From assembly GCF_020509005.1 (NCBI RefSeq), contig NC_063014.1, positions 434,001 through 498,000 on the forward strand: 64,000 nucleotides of DNA, given 5' to 3'. This document shows positions 9,410-18,782 of the stretch, piece by piece. Source of the DNA: Fulvia fulva (taxonomy: Eukaryota; Ascomycota; Dothideomycetes; Mycosphaerellales; Mycosphaerellaceae). A program made the translations under genes and the position numbers. The number at the start of each line of letters is the position of its first letter. The stretch's first letter is position 1. A model generated the notes under the pieces. The model made no database searches. It saw only the letters and a program-made list of their open reading frames with translations, and was not told the origin of the DNA.

Positions 9410-11995
9410 CTACTTCTTCCTCTGCCTCATCGCCTTCTCCCTAGCATAATCATTTCCCCCTTTCCCCTCCTCACTCTGAATCTCCGCAATGAGCCGTCTA
9501 TGCTTCTTCTCATACTCCTCATCCTTCGTCCTCTTCTCCTTAAGCTGCTCCCTTGCAATGAAATTCGCATCCTTGCGCAGCTCCCGCATCGCCCCCTTGC
9601 GCTCCCTCTTATACTCCTTCTGCAGCTTATTCGCATCACTCCTCTCCTTATCGGGATCATAGTGCTTATCAGGATTAAAGTTCTCCTCGAACTTGGGCAC
9701 GCTGGTCCGGATGGGTTGTTTGCGGTGGTGGTGGAGTTCGAGGGGTCTGCGGCGGAGGCGGGATTGGTGGAGGAGGATTGTGATTGTTTGTTGCTCCTTT
9801 TTGGCGGAGAGGGATTTGAGGAGGGGGAGGGTTGGGGTGAAGAGCTCGATGAAGGAGGGTTTCTCTTTCCAGAGGTCCGCCATTGCGGTGAGGTTGGTAA
9901 GGTATGGTGCGTGCGTCGCTTTTGTGGCATCTTTCGAGGACAAGACCCGGATGGTAAAACGGAGGGCTTCTGGGACGTAGCGCTTGCTCAGCGTCTGGTA
10001 CCTGATGCATAGTGTGACCATGAAAGCACCAGTGGCAAGTGTCTGCTCTTCGATTGGCTTGTTCGACAACGGAGCATTGAGGCCAAGCCATCTGGCCATC
10101 AACGTCACGGCAGGTGTGACGACTTGATGCCAGTGATCACTAGTAGGGTATATGCTGCCAATGGCTGTCAGCACAACCATGTCACCAGCACTAGGATGCG
10201 TGCGCCCTTGGAATGAGGCCAAGTTGAGTCTGAATTGCTCGCCGATTTGGGTGGGATATGTTCGCGATAACGAGTGCAAGTGACGAATGACTTGCTCGAT
10301 GACTGCCATCGACTGCTTCTCATCTGCCATATATGCAAGATGATCGACAAGCGCACAGGCAAAATCAGCCATTGACTCCTTGTGCGATGCTGAGAGCGAA
10401 GGGTGGTACAATGCTCGAATGCGCTGGATCACGGTAGGCAGTTGTTCAGCCGGCAGATCCTTGACAATTCCCAGCAGCTCGTCGTGCGATCGTGGACAAG
10501 GATAGGTGAAGGCGACGCCGGATGTAGTCGTTGCTGTCCTTTCGCCAACTTTAGTAGCATTAGATCCAGTAGCACCATTCGATCCAAGAATCTCAGTCAC
10601 GAATTCATCTTCTTCATCCTCGTGTGGTTCGCCATCGGCGTCGCTATCGTCTTCGCTGCCTTCACCAGATTCGTCGTCGCTCATTTCGGCCTCAGAACCG
10701 CTTGCAACCAGATCTTCATCGAGCGCAAATTCATCTTCATCGTCCAGCACAAGTTGCTCTTCCTTTGCTTTCTTTGGCTGTGCGACGGAAGACGTGAAGC
10801 CAAAGTCTGCAGCCTCGTCGGGCATTTCGTCTTCGTCATCTTCTCGAATGTCAACATCTGCACCTGGAGCAGCGTCCTTCTCATCGTCCGATACGTTTTC
10901 ACCACGCATGCGCTTTTGCCTCTTCTCTTCCAACTCCTTCAATCGTTCTGCCTCCTTCTGCGCCTTCTCTTCTGCAGTCAAGCTCTTGTTGGACGGTGCT
11001 GCTCGGGCCTCATTCGTAAGCTGCTTCATGTACTTGTCGTAGTCCTTGTCTCCACCAGCCAATAGTTTTTGTCGCTCAGGGTTCATGACTGGCCCGTCTC
11101 CGTTGGTCGCTGCTGTCTCTTCAGCCTTTGGAGGCGGAGGCGGCTTCTTCACACCTTGCAAGAGACCCATAAGTTCGCCAATGTCCTGATCCAGCTTTTC
11201 CCGTAAATCGTCGTCGTCTTCCTTGACTTTTTGACGCTCGTATTTGTGCATTTTCGACTTTGCAATGACCTCCTCCATGACTTCCTTCTTCGTCTTCTTG
11301 CGCTCAGGCTGGTCGTCTGCCGGATCATCACCTTCCATCTCTTCATCATCCTCTTCGTCGACATCAGACCGCCGCCTCTTTAGCCGAAGCAGCTCCCCAT
11401 CATCGTCCTCTTCCTCATCAGACCCGCCTGACACTTCTTCACCAAAGTCATCCGCAGCTAGATCATCGATTTTTTTGCCACCATGCGTCAGCCCGAAGCC
11501 ACCAGCACCTTCATCGTCGCTGCCTTCCAAGTCGAACATGCTCCTTCCCTTCGCCTTCTTTTCCTTCTCTCTGGCAAAGCGCTGAACAGCCTTCTCTTCC
11601 GGGGTCATATCGACATCTCCCTCGCCTATTCGTCGATCCACAAGACCGCCGACTTTATTCCGCCTCCTCATCTCAGGAAGCAATGTGTTCCGGCGCATTT
11701 CCTCGCCGGCAGATCGAGTAACGCCAGGTCGGTGGAGGACATCTTTGTATCGTGTCGTTGCATTTTGCGCATTCCTGAAAGACGCATGTGTGAACTTCTC
11801 GGGTCGCGCTGGTGCTTTGAGCTCGAAGGGGTTGAAGGAGTCTCGGATGTGTTGGAGTGCTGCTTGTCGTTGCACGCGATCAGAGGAAGTCTTTCCAGTC
11901 GCTTGCTGCTTCTTCTGCTTCTTCGATTTCTGGGGTCCTGTTACACCCTGCTCACGGAGAGATGCCTTCAGCCGCTTCAGTTGTGAAGGCGGCAT
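9410..11995 (-). CDS. NOP14: Nop14-like nucleolar protein
   Basis: An uninterrupted frame of 861 codons. The start is taken at the first ATG (11993-11995), with MPPSQLKRLKASL at the N-terminus. Nop14 is a component of the small-subunit processome, needed for 18S rRNA maturation and 40S assembly in the nucleolus. The protein shows the family pattern: a basic N-terminus, a conserved block around NPFEL, long acidic Asp/Glu tracts alternating with Lys/Arg-rich stretches in the first half, a helical second half, and a basic C-terminus with FEENFNPDKHYDPDKER followed by RKLKKEYKRE-like sequence. Its length fits the family (yeast protein about 810 residues). It is divergent from the gene at 12213, 217 bp away, and KRR1, another processome factor, lies 8.5 kb further on. 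Confidence 0.93.
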   Translation of the reverse strand: MPPSQLKRLKASLREQGVTGPQKSKKQKKQQATGKTSSDRVQRQAALQHIRDSFNPFELKAPARPEKFTHASFRNAQNATTRYKDVLHRPGVTRSAGEEMRRNTLLPEMRRRNKVGGLVDRRIGEGDVDMTPEEKAVQRFAREKEKKAKGRSMFDLEGSDDEGAGGFGLTHGGKKIDDLAADDFGEEVSGGSDEEEDDDGELLRLKRRRSDVDEEDDEEMEGDDPADDQPERKKTKKEVMEEVIAKSKMHKYERQKVKEDDDDLREKLDQDIGELMGLLQGVKKPPPPPKAEETAATNGDGPVMNPERQKLLAGGDKDYDKYMKQLTNEARAAPSNKSLTAEEKAQKEAERLKELEEKRQKRMRGENVSDDEKDAAPGADVDIREDDEDEMPDEAADFGFTSSVAQPKKAKEEQLVLDDEDEFALDEDLVASGSEAEMSDDESGEGSEDDSDADGEPHEDEEDEFVTEILGSNGATGSNATKVGERTATTTSGVAFTYPCPRSHDELLGIVKDLPAEQLPTVIQRIRALYHPSLSASHKESMADFACALVDHLAYMADEKQSMAVIEQVIRHLHSLSRTYPTQIGEQFRLNLASFQGRTHPSAGDMVVLTAIGSIYPTSDHWHQVVTPAVTLMARWLGLNAPLSNKPIEEQTLATGAFMVTLCIRYQTLSKRYVPEALRFTIRVLSSKDATKATHAPYLTNLTAMADLWKEKPSFIELFTPTLPLLKSLSAKKEQQTITILLHQSRLRRRPLELHHHRKQPIRTSVPKFEENFNPDKHYDPDKERSDANKLQKEYKRERKGAMRELRKDANFIAREQLKEKRTKDEEYEKKHRRLIAEIQSEEGKGGNDYAREKAMRQRKK

Positions 11996-12212
11996 TATGT
12001 ACAAATCACTTAGTGATTTCGATGTCCAAGCAATGTTTCAACGACTTCGACATTTTTCGGTCAGATCTGGAGACCCTTGCAAGCCACCATCTCGGCTCAA
12101 CGGCCCGAGCTCCGTGCGACCTGAGGAAACAGCATCTCAGATCTTCACATGCAAGAGTACTTCGTTCACTCGTCATAGCTACCTTCCACGCCAGACACCA
12201 TGTCAACCCACA
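11996..12212. promoter_or_regulatory. Shared divergent promoter, NOP14 and the gene at 12213
   Basis: 217 bp between two divergent ATG codons. No known site was recognised. The role is inferred from position only. Confidence 0.45.
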
Positions 12213-13179
12213 ATGCCCACACGAATCGATGACCGCTACCTCTGGCTCGGCTTCGGCATCTTCCTCTTCTTCGCAGCCCAAGGCATCCGCCATGCCATCA
12301 CCAACACAGTCCGCCTGACCGAGCTCGAGCCCATCCACAGTCGCAAGGACGACGAAGAAGACCAACAGCCTGAGGATAGGATCGAAATATCTACACTGGA
12401 AATACTGGCTCGGTCCCCCAATCCAAACATTGCCGCATCAGCGGCGTCCCTCATTGTGACTCGCTTTGCAGCGCTTCCAGATGCAGCCGAGATCATATCG
12501 ACGGACTTGCAGAGTGAAGATGAGGATACACGAAGGAAAGCGAGACAGGCTATCTCCTACCTTCAAGATTGGGATACAGCGCTTTCCACTTCTCTCGATG
12601 AGAGTCGTACGTTCGCAGCACGGGAAGCGTTAGTCCAGGCAGCAAGGTCAGTCACCAGCCGTCCACAAACTCGACCATCGCCGCCCCATAGACTCCCAAA
12701 CTAACACCCCCTCCCCCAGATCCCTCCGCCCCATCCACTCCTCCAGAAGCACAATCCACCTCCCCACCCTAGACGAAATGCAATCCGTCGCCAACGTTGC
12801 CGGCGGCCTCGTCTCCCTCTCCGACCTCGAAGCCGAAGGGGAGCGTCAAAGAGAAACCAGGCAGCTTGACGTCGTAAGTCGACTCGATGAACTAGCCGAA
12901 CAAGCTGGCCATTCCGAGTTTGGATGGAGAACTCACGAAGAGGGACCTGGGAGTGCGAGACTTGCGGGGTGGGATAGGATCCCGAGTGAGATGGCATGGG
13001 ATGAAGGAGGTGCGTGGGAAAGGAGAATGAGGAGGAATAGGGACAGTGGAGATGCGTGGAGTACGAGGATGAGGAGGAGGAATAGGGAGGCTGTTGTGGT
13101 TGGTGTGGACGTGGAGGACGGAGAGGACGTTGGGGGTAGTAGTGTAGGAGGCGGAGCGGGGTGGAGGGCGATGGGGTGA
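12213..13179 (+). CDS. Uncharacterised membrane-anchored protein
   Basis: Two exons, 12213-12646 and 12720-13179, with a 73-nt intron (GTCAGT donor, long pyrimidine tract, CCCCAG acceptor), giving 297 residues. The chosen ATG opens MPTRIDDRYLWLG. An overlapping ATG at 12200 leads to an early stop. Residues 8-27 form one hydrophobic segment. After that comes an acidic stretch, then a helical region rich in Ala and Ile, with SAASLIVTRFAAL and ARQAISYLQ, that could be short Armadillo-like helices. The C-terminal quarter is rich in Arg and Gly and probably disordered. I do not recognise the family. It is likely a single-pass membrane protein with most of its length on one side. Confidence 0.75.
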
Positions 13180-13542
13180 GATGGAGAGCTGGAAGGGGTG
13201 GAGCTGAAGGTATGGTCAAGATCGATGTATATGTTCCCAGAGCAATAGCTAGACTGAGAGGTATACAGAAACAAATGCGCATCCAGCTTCTTTATTCGTC
13301 TCTTGTTTCCTCGAAGCTGTCCACAGCCATAGCAGGCAATGAGTCAGCAGAATGGCCCAGTCCTCAACGCCATACCCATATCGTCGGTACAGTATTGAGG
13401 ACGACCTTCAGTTAAGATGCTCTGGATCTCTTCCCAATTCTCTGATCATATTTCAGCCCCGACAGCCTCGAGGATTTCGACCATAACCCGAATCCACCCA
13501 AACCCCATCCAACCCATCCACCCCGACCCACCCACCAGCAAC
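13180..13542. other. Tandem intergenic region
   Basis: It holds the 3' UTR of the preceding gene and the promoter of the next. No distinct signal was seen. The frame of the gene at 13543 stays open upstream to 13417, but the stretch is Pro/His/Ile-rich leader-like sequence, so the internal ATG was preferred. Confidence 0.5.
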
Positions 13543-14577
13543 ATGGCCTACTCCTTCTTCGAAATGACCCTCCGTCGCCGCGATCTCGACCAGTGGGAAG
13601 GCACCCGACAAGAAATGCACCTGATCCACATCACGCTACCACAAGAGACAACACCAGTCCACTTCTACTCTCCGCCTGCACCTTCATGCCTCGAGACCTG
13701 GTCCTACCACCTCGACGACCCAACGCTACAAGGCCTCGAAGACCACCTGCTCCGCCAACTGGCAGTCGCACAGACACGCCAAGTCAAGCTATGTCTCTGG
13801 TCACAGTCATGGGACAAGACGCTTGAAGCCTGGCAATCTTTTAGCCTAAGCAAGCAGTTCGCTATCATGGTCGATGGGAAGGACTTTGCCAATTCGGACG
13901 ATCTCGCTGCGGCTGCGGCGGAGGTTGCGGTACATGGTGAATGCGGCGTGCCCTACTTCGAGCCGCCGAGGACTTCGGAGGAGCAGTATTGGCATATGGG
14001 ATGGTGCTATGACCGGATCAATCTGTTGATTGAGTGGTGTCAGTACCACGAGAAGACTTTTCGGATGGCAGCGCCTGCTCTGAGGAAGTTCCGGACCGCG
14101 GAGGAGTTGCGTGCTTTGTTGCCGAGGCGGTTTGGACGCTGGACTTGGTCGCAGATTCGGATGGTGCAGCTGCTTATGCCGTGCGAGAAGGATGCTGAGG
14201 TGGTTAATGCTATTACTGCGTTATTCCAGCCGATTATCCCGGGAAATATGCCGACTTGCACTGCTCCGCCGGCGTTCGCGCTGCAGTGCGTGGACTCGGC
14301 ATGGATGCGCGATCAGGGAAGGCGACTGGAGTGTCAAGAACGATATGTGGAGCTCAGAGAAGCATGGCGGGTGCGGGCTCTAGAGGATGAGGAGCATGAG
14401 CGACGAATGGAGCAGTTTCGGAGGGAGATCGAACGGGACCTGTTCTGTGAGGATGACGAGCGGAACACCCTGGCTGGGTGCGCCCGGGTGACGGTGAAGG
14501 ACACGACCAGCGAGGAGGGGAAGCTGTTCGAGTGGAATCCGTGTGCCAGTGTGTGGCGTCCTGTCAACGTACATTGA
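13543..14577 (+). CDS. Uncharacterised 344-residue protein
   Basis: A single exon. The start is placed at ATG 13543 (context ACATGG), where sequence with normal coding composition begins (MAYSFFEMTLRRRDLDQW). The protein is soluble-looking, with no signal peptide or membrane segment. It is rich in Trp and acidic residues, and has an Ala-rich stretch near residues 120-130. A charged, Arg/Glu-rich helix of about 60 residues lies near the C-terminus, possibly a coiled coil. I do not recognise a domain. It converges with the 3-hydroxyanthranilate dioxygenase gene, with 95 bp between the two stop codons. Confidence 0.7.
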   Translation: MAYSFFEMTLRRRDLDQWEGTRQEMHLIHITLPQETTPVHFYSPPAPSCLETWSYHLDDPTLQGLEDHLLRQLAVAQTRQVKLCLWSQSWDKTLEAWQSFSLSKQFAIMVDGKDFANSDDLAAAAAEVAVHGECGVPYFEPPRTSEEQYWHMGWCYDRINLLIEWCQYHEKTFRMAAPALRKFRTAEELRALLPRRFGRWTWSQIRMVQLLMPCEKDAEVVNAITALFQPIIPGNMPTCTAPPAFALQCVDSAWMRDQGRRLECQERYVELREAWRVRALEDEEHERRMEQFRREIERDLFCEDDERNTLAGCARVTVKDTTSEEGKLFEWNPCASVWRPVNVH

Positions 14578-14672
14578 CGTGCGCTTGGGGCTGAGACCGA
14601 TGGTGGTAGCTCAGCTGCTTTTTGCAATAGATATTGGTTTCAAGAGTGTTGTTCTCCCACTTGCGTCCAGTC

Positions 14673-15464
14673 TCATGATGGTGCAGTTCGCATCCTTTCC
14701 ATCGCCTCCGGTTTTGGTGCAGCGTCGCACATGGTGCCACATGATTTGCACTTTCGCGCAGCTTCATCTGCCTTGAAGTTGTTGACCGCATCCTTGATTT
14801 GGCTGCCAAGATCAGTGCAGTAGAACGCCGCCTCATTGACAACATCACCACAATTGTCGCAATACCATCTCAGTCGATCCAGACTAGACTCAGGCCGTGG
14901 CTGTTCGATGACCACACCCACTGTATCCGCAAACCTCACTGGATTATGTGGAGTATTCGCCGGGAGCAGGAACAGCTCGCCTTCGTTGATGTAGACGTCC
15001 ACGAACTCTTCTTTGCCATTGACTTGCTGCACCGTCTTGAGCAGCATCCGTCCCTTGTACTGGTAGAAGAACTCGGGTGTCTCGTTGATATGGTAGTCTG
15101 TTCGAGCGTTGGGTCCTCCTACGACCATGACTGTCATTGGATCATTGTAGACGCAGTAGTTGTTGACGGGTGGCTTGAGAAGGTGGGAGTTCTCTGATAG
15201 CCATTTTGGGAGGTTCAGAGGTAGGCCGACCGGTTTCTGGTTGATGACTGCGGTGGCGAGATTCGCTCGTGGGATGTATTGTGCGAGTGAGGCTCGAATG
15301 GTGGTTGGTACTGTGCTCGGTCGAGATGTGTGTCGTGCCGCTGCAGCGAGCGGTCTTGTGAGTCGATGCATGCTTGGTGAGGCTGATCTGACGTGAAGAG
15401 CCTGTGTCAAAGGTTGGAATGCTGTGACGAAACGAGTATGGCTCTCAAAGGTCTGCATAGACAT
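14673..15464 (-). CDS. BNA1: 3-hydroxyanthranilate 3,4-dioxygenase, N-terminally extended
   Basis: A single exon of 263 residues. The enzyme opens the ring of 3-hydroxyanthranilate in the kynurenine route to quinolinate and NAD. The catalytic cupin starts near residue 83 (LPLNLPKWLSENSHLL). It shows the iron ligands as expected: His and Glu in TDYHINETPEFF, and a second His in LPANTPHNP. The C-terminus has two CxxC pairs (CDNC and CKSC), the rubredoxin-like site of the family. The yeast enzyme is about 177 residues. Here about 80 extra residues precede it. From Met32 to the cupin the extension is rich in Arg, Ala, Ser and Thr without acidic residues, like a mitochondrial presequence. The frame is open throughout with no splice signals, so the extension is likely translated, although initiation further down cannot be excluded. 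Confidence 0.93.
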   Translation of the reverse strand: MSMQTFESHTRFVTAFQPLTQALHVRSASPSMHRLTRPLAAAARHTSRPSTVPTTIRASLAQYIPRANLATAVINQKPVGLPLNLPKWLSENSHLLKPPVNNYCVYNDPMTVMVVGGPNARTDYHINETPEFFYQYKGRMLLKTVQQVNGKEEFVDVYINEGELFLLPANTPHNPVRFADTVGVVIEQPRPESSLDRLRWYCDNCGDVVNEAAFYCTDLGSQIKDAVNNFKADEAARKCKSCGTMCDAAPKPEAMERMRTAPS

Positions 15465-15583
15465 AGTGTTATGAATCGTACATGCAGTCCTGCGGTCATG
15501 ATCTCATGCTCTCACATCAAGTTATCTCCGTCCAAAGTCCGCTAGAAGGCCTCCTTCCTCGACTATCACATGACTAACATAGC

Positions 15584-16023
15584 ATGTCTGTGGGAAAACA
15601 GCCTGCTGATCAGCCGCCGGATCTGGACGCAGACATCAAGAGTGTTGCAGTACTCGATGAAACAGCAGAGCATGAGGGAAAACAGCAGCAGTCGATGCTA
15701 TTGCCGCCCCTCGCAAGTCTCGAATACGACCAACTCCTACCCATATGCCTTGAATTCGAGCAGATCACGGTCACTGAAGGAATAGGATAAGCTGCTCGCC
15801 GGCCTTCCGCATGCAGATCAAGTCTCGTCGGCCTTTCGAGCGACTCATTCTAAGGCGGTAGCGGCCACGTTCAGCATCAATGATGTGCTTCGTGATGCCA
15901 AAGCCAAAGTTCTAGACGTGGGAAAAGATGGTGATCAAGAACCCACGGATCTCCGATGTGGACCGGGAATTGGCTAATTGTGATCTCTCATACATAGTGA
16001 CGTGGAAACGACAGAGGCGATGA
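15584..16023 (+). CDS. Small uncharacterised gene, frame interrupted
   Basis: Two coding-like blocks lie in different frames. From ATG 15584 a frame runs to about 15780 (MSVGKQPADQPPDL..., then SLEYDQLLPICLEF). A second block from about 15786 (DKLLAGLPHADQVSSAF...) runs helically to about 15960. The two would join smoothly if one base were removed at GGAATAGGAT (15778-15787). Alternatively a GC-AG intron with the donor GCAAGT at about 15712 could link them in phase. The 3' end may use another short intron ending in TACATAG near 16000 and stop at 16021-16023. I do not recognise the protein. It starts 119 bp from the divergent BNA1 gene. It may be a real short gene with unusual splicing, a pseudogene or a base-call error. 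Confidence 0.4.
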
Positions 16024-16283
16024 TGCGCTACCAGCCATGAAGCAGGTGCAGAGCTACACTTCGCACTCATCGAAGTTATACAAAAGACGTGCTCACTGCT
16101 TCTCGCGCATACTCCACATCGGAGTATTGCTCCTGCTTGACGGAAAGAGTTGTAGCTACGTGAATGCTCGTCTCCGCGGGACTCCGAGACGCGCCAAGCA
16201 CCGTTGCACGACGCGTCTTCATCTTCAAGGTGGGCGTCTTCCGTTCACGTCGGACACAGAAACTCATCGTCGTCACATCAGCC

Positions 16284-16649
16284 ATGACTAGAGGGAAACG
16301 CCCCGCCGATGAGCAGCAAGATCCACAACGAAGGAAGTCCGCCAGGATCAGTCGGCCACCGGATCGTCTGGGCTCTCAACAAGAGCGACTGCAGCCAAAG
16401 CCGATACTGCCAATAGAAGCTGATGAGCATGGAGTACGAACCCCGCTACGTGACATAAACGCCAGCTTGCGACACTACAGCACGCTGCTGCCGTTCTTGT
16501 CCAACGACATGACGCGATCGCTGTCAGTCCAAGAACTGCATCACAAGATCCGCGTGCGACGGCGCCTGCGGACTACATCTCCTCTGCAACATCTGGAAGC
16601 CCTTGGACGTGATCGATCTGGAGTCGAGGCCCCCACGAGCATGAAATGA
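16284..16649 (+). CDS. Possible small basic nuclear-type protein
   Basis: A 121-codon frame from ATG 16284, opening MTRGKRPADEQQ. It is rich in Arg, Gln and Pro, with a basic RRKSARISRP patch that could be a nuclear localisation or DNA-contact motif. A frame on the other strand (16285-16076) overlaps only its first codon and also looks weakly coding. No domain or splice partner was recognised. Support is limited to composition and the start context. Confidence 0.3.
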   Translation: MTRGKRPADEQQDPQRRKSARISRPPDRLGSQQERLQPKPILPIEADEHGVRTPLRDINASLRHYSTLLPFLSNDMTRSLSVQELHHKIRVRRRLRTTSPLQHLEALGRDRSGVEAPTSMK

Positions 16650-17084
16650 CAAGATGCCATACGTACAGAACGACTCGACGAAGGGCCGCAATCTACCACG
16701 AAGCATACCTCCGGGTCTGACCGTCCACTTCAGAGAATGCACAAATGTCACCCATCATACATCCCAACATGGCCTTACCGCGAGACAACAGCCTTCCCGC
16801 CTTTGTGCCCTGGGGAAAGTTTGACACGGCATCAGACTCGTGAAGAAACCCATGTACTACGACTCCGACACGGGCATGGACTCGTTCACAGCTGACACAA
16901 GTCACAACGCGACATGGCACTCAGTGCCTTTGCTCAGAAGCTTCCTCGAAAAGTAGCCTTCACTACTGTTCTGAGCTTGGCAAACGTCAGGAGCAAACAT
17001 GGAACCATGCTACATCAACTTCAACACCAAAGTTCAAAGGCCTTGTTGGTCAATCGAGCGCGGTGAACTATCAGGCTTGACAAG
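16650..17084. other. Intergenic region
   Basis: No gene was recognised. It precedes the F-box-like gene at 17085 and probably holds its promoter. Confidence 0.5.
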
Positions 17085-17768
17085 ATGGACACTTCCCCCT
17101 GCGCAAAGCTGCCAGCAGAGCTCCGGAATCAAGTCTTCTCACTCGCCCTGTCTTGCGGCCGCATAACGCTTGCACCAACACCATCCGATCGCGACATCAC
17201 ATCGTCACCGCTCCCCCGGCGACTGCACCTCTTCAGAGAAGCAGGTCGTGGCCATGAGCACCCTACAGCTCTCACGCAGACCTGCCGCCAACTTCGGGCA
17301 GAAACCACAGGACTCTTCTACAGTGCCAACACATTCGTCGTTAAGACATACTGCCACGACTACCCAGGCCTCATCAGCATCTTCCGCCACAACATCGGTC
17401 CCAGTAACAGCTCGGCCCTCCAGTCCATGATCCTGCAACAAAAGCTGGGTCAAGGTTTAACAAGCACAATTCCGAAAGACAAGGCCGTTTCTGCTAGGTC
17501 ACTGACTGCAGGAACTCATGGTACAATCTCTGGTATCGAGATCCACTATGACTTTGGCGATGGTACAGCTGGTATGCTGCACAGTTTCGATCGGGGGTTG
17601 TCGTCCAAGGTAGCGCATCTGGTGCAGCACTGTACGCAAATGCAGCAATACAATAATCAGGAGCATGCACAAGGTAAAATTGACGTCGACGAATGCGTGG
17701 CCAGGTTCTGGAGACTGAATAGGAAGAAGCAGAACTTACGCCTCGCGGAGAGAGTGCTGTCGAGGTAG
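17085..17768 (+). CDS. F-box-like / DUF7730-type protein
   Basis: A single exon of 227 residues. It opens MDTSPCAKLPAELRNQVFSLAL, the short F-box-like motif LPAELRNxI/VF that begins this large fungal family. This is followed near residue 65 by the second family signature, ALTQTCRQLRAETTGLFYSANTF. The remainder shows no further domain and ends in a basic helix. Such proteins are abundant in Dothideomycetes and may serve as substrate adaptors, but function is unproven. Two relatives lie in this window (21792-22844 and 52697-53539). Confidence 0.75.
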   Translation: MDTSPCAKLPAELRNQVFSLALSCGRITLAPTPSDRDITSSPLPRRLHLFREAGRGHEHPTALTQTCRQLRAETTGLFYSANTFVVKTYCHDYPGLISIFRHNIGPSNSSALQSMILQQKLGQGLTSTIPKDKAVSARSLTAGTHGTISGIEIHYDFGDGTAGMLHSFDRGLSSKVAHLVQHCTQMQQYNNQEHAQGKIDVDECVARFWRLNRKKQNLRLAERVLSR

Positions 17769-18247
17769 TGGCAACTGTGGACTTGTTCGTGCTGCTGATG
17801 TGCGACCAACGGCTTTCAACAAAAGAGCTGGCCCCTTGCACAATCCAAAATCACTTTTTGTTCGCGACGATGATTCTACCGCAGCGCAGCGATTGCCCGT
17901 CACCCAAAAGCACTAGGGTGCGCGCCTCTTTGTACAACATTACATAGCGCGACGGTGCTCGGAATTCCCTCTCACAGGCTCTCATCACTATCGCGCTTTG
18001 CAGCATGGCGGTCAACGGTCTTTTCAGAGGCCCTGGGAGGCGCACACTATCCGGAAGCGAGCCTGGAAGCCATCGTTGACGAGCTGGACCTCACGGCGAT
18101 AGCGATTACGCGTGAAGTGCAAGTTCATCATCATTCCTACCGTCATCTACATCTATTCCCTCAATCTATTCCATCGCTCCATATCGTACTCATGTGCCAA
18201 AACAAATACAATCAAATTGGCGAAACTACAGCAAGCTTAAGTACAGA
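17769..18247. other. Convergent intergenic region
   Basis: No gene was seen. It lies between the stop codon of the F-box-like gene and the 3' end of the Cys-rich relic on the other strand. Confidence 0.5.
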
Positions 18248-18746
18248 TCACTGGGGTGGCCCAGCAATGGGCAACAAGAAGCCGCATTGACCGTTGCCAA
18301 CCGTGTAACCAGCGCCATTCGTGTTGTAGTAGCGGAACATATCGCCGAAGCTTTGCTGGTTGTTGCAACGGCCGTCCGAGATGATGTAGTAGCACGCTCC
18401 ACCGGCAGACTGTGGCGCCTGAGCGTAGCCGGCGCAGTTGGCGGTGTTGCCACATTGGGCTACGAAGAAGGACTGGTCAGCACAATACGAGCGGACGGGG
18501 AGGAGGAGATGTTACGTACCGCAGCATCCATAGCCGGTCTGGTCCTGGGTGTAGAGAGATTGGAGGATGAAGGCAAATGTTGTACGAGACGGTTCCAATC
18601 TTCTGGCCGACAGCAGAGCTGATCATGTTCGCGGCGGGGTCACGTTGAGCAAGGAAGGTCGCTGAAGGAGCATCGACGGTATTGGTAATTGTTGATGTGC
18701 TGGTTGTTGATGTCACGGTCGTGCTGGTGGTGGTCGTTGATTGCAT
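18248..18746 (-). pseudogene. Cys-rich secreted-type protein gene, 5'-truncated and frameshifted
   Basis: The last exon, 18459-18248, reads cleanly (AQCGNTANCAGYAQ to LLPIAGPPQ, with six Cys). It joins through a 60-nt intron (18460-18519, GTACGT donor, TCGTAG acceptor) to an exon ending ...YTQDQTGYGCC. Upstream, a Ser/Thr-rich linker (STTVTSTTSTSTITNT) and PSATFLAQRDPAANMISS are in another frame. The shift lies near AACATTTGCC, about 18580, and no intron of normal size explains it. No signal peptide precedes the linker. The content resembles the extracellular Cys-rich modules of fungal secreted proteins, but I do not recognise the family. It starts only about 37 bp from the divergent DUF7223 relic, whose 5' end is missing too. 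Confidence 0.5.
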
Positions 18747-18782
18747 GATCGTTATGATGCTACTTAGATCAGCATATCATGA

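Noticed and set aside
9427..11986. Antisense and alternative-frame ORFs over NOP14
   Set aside because: Low-complexity translations of Asp/Glu/Lys-rich coding sequence.
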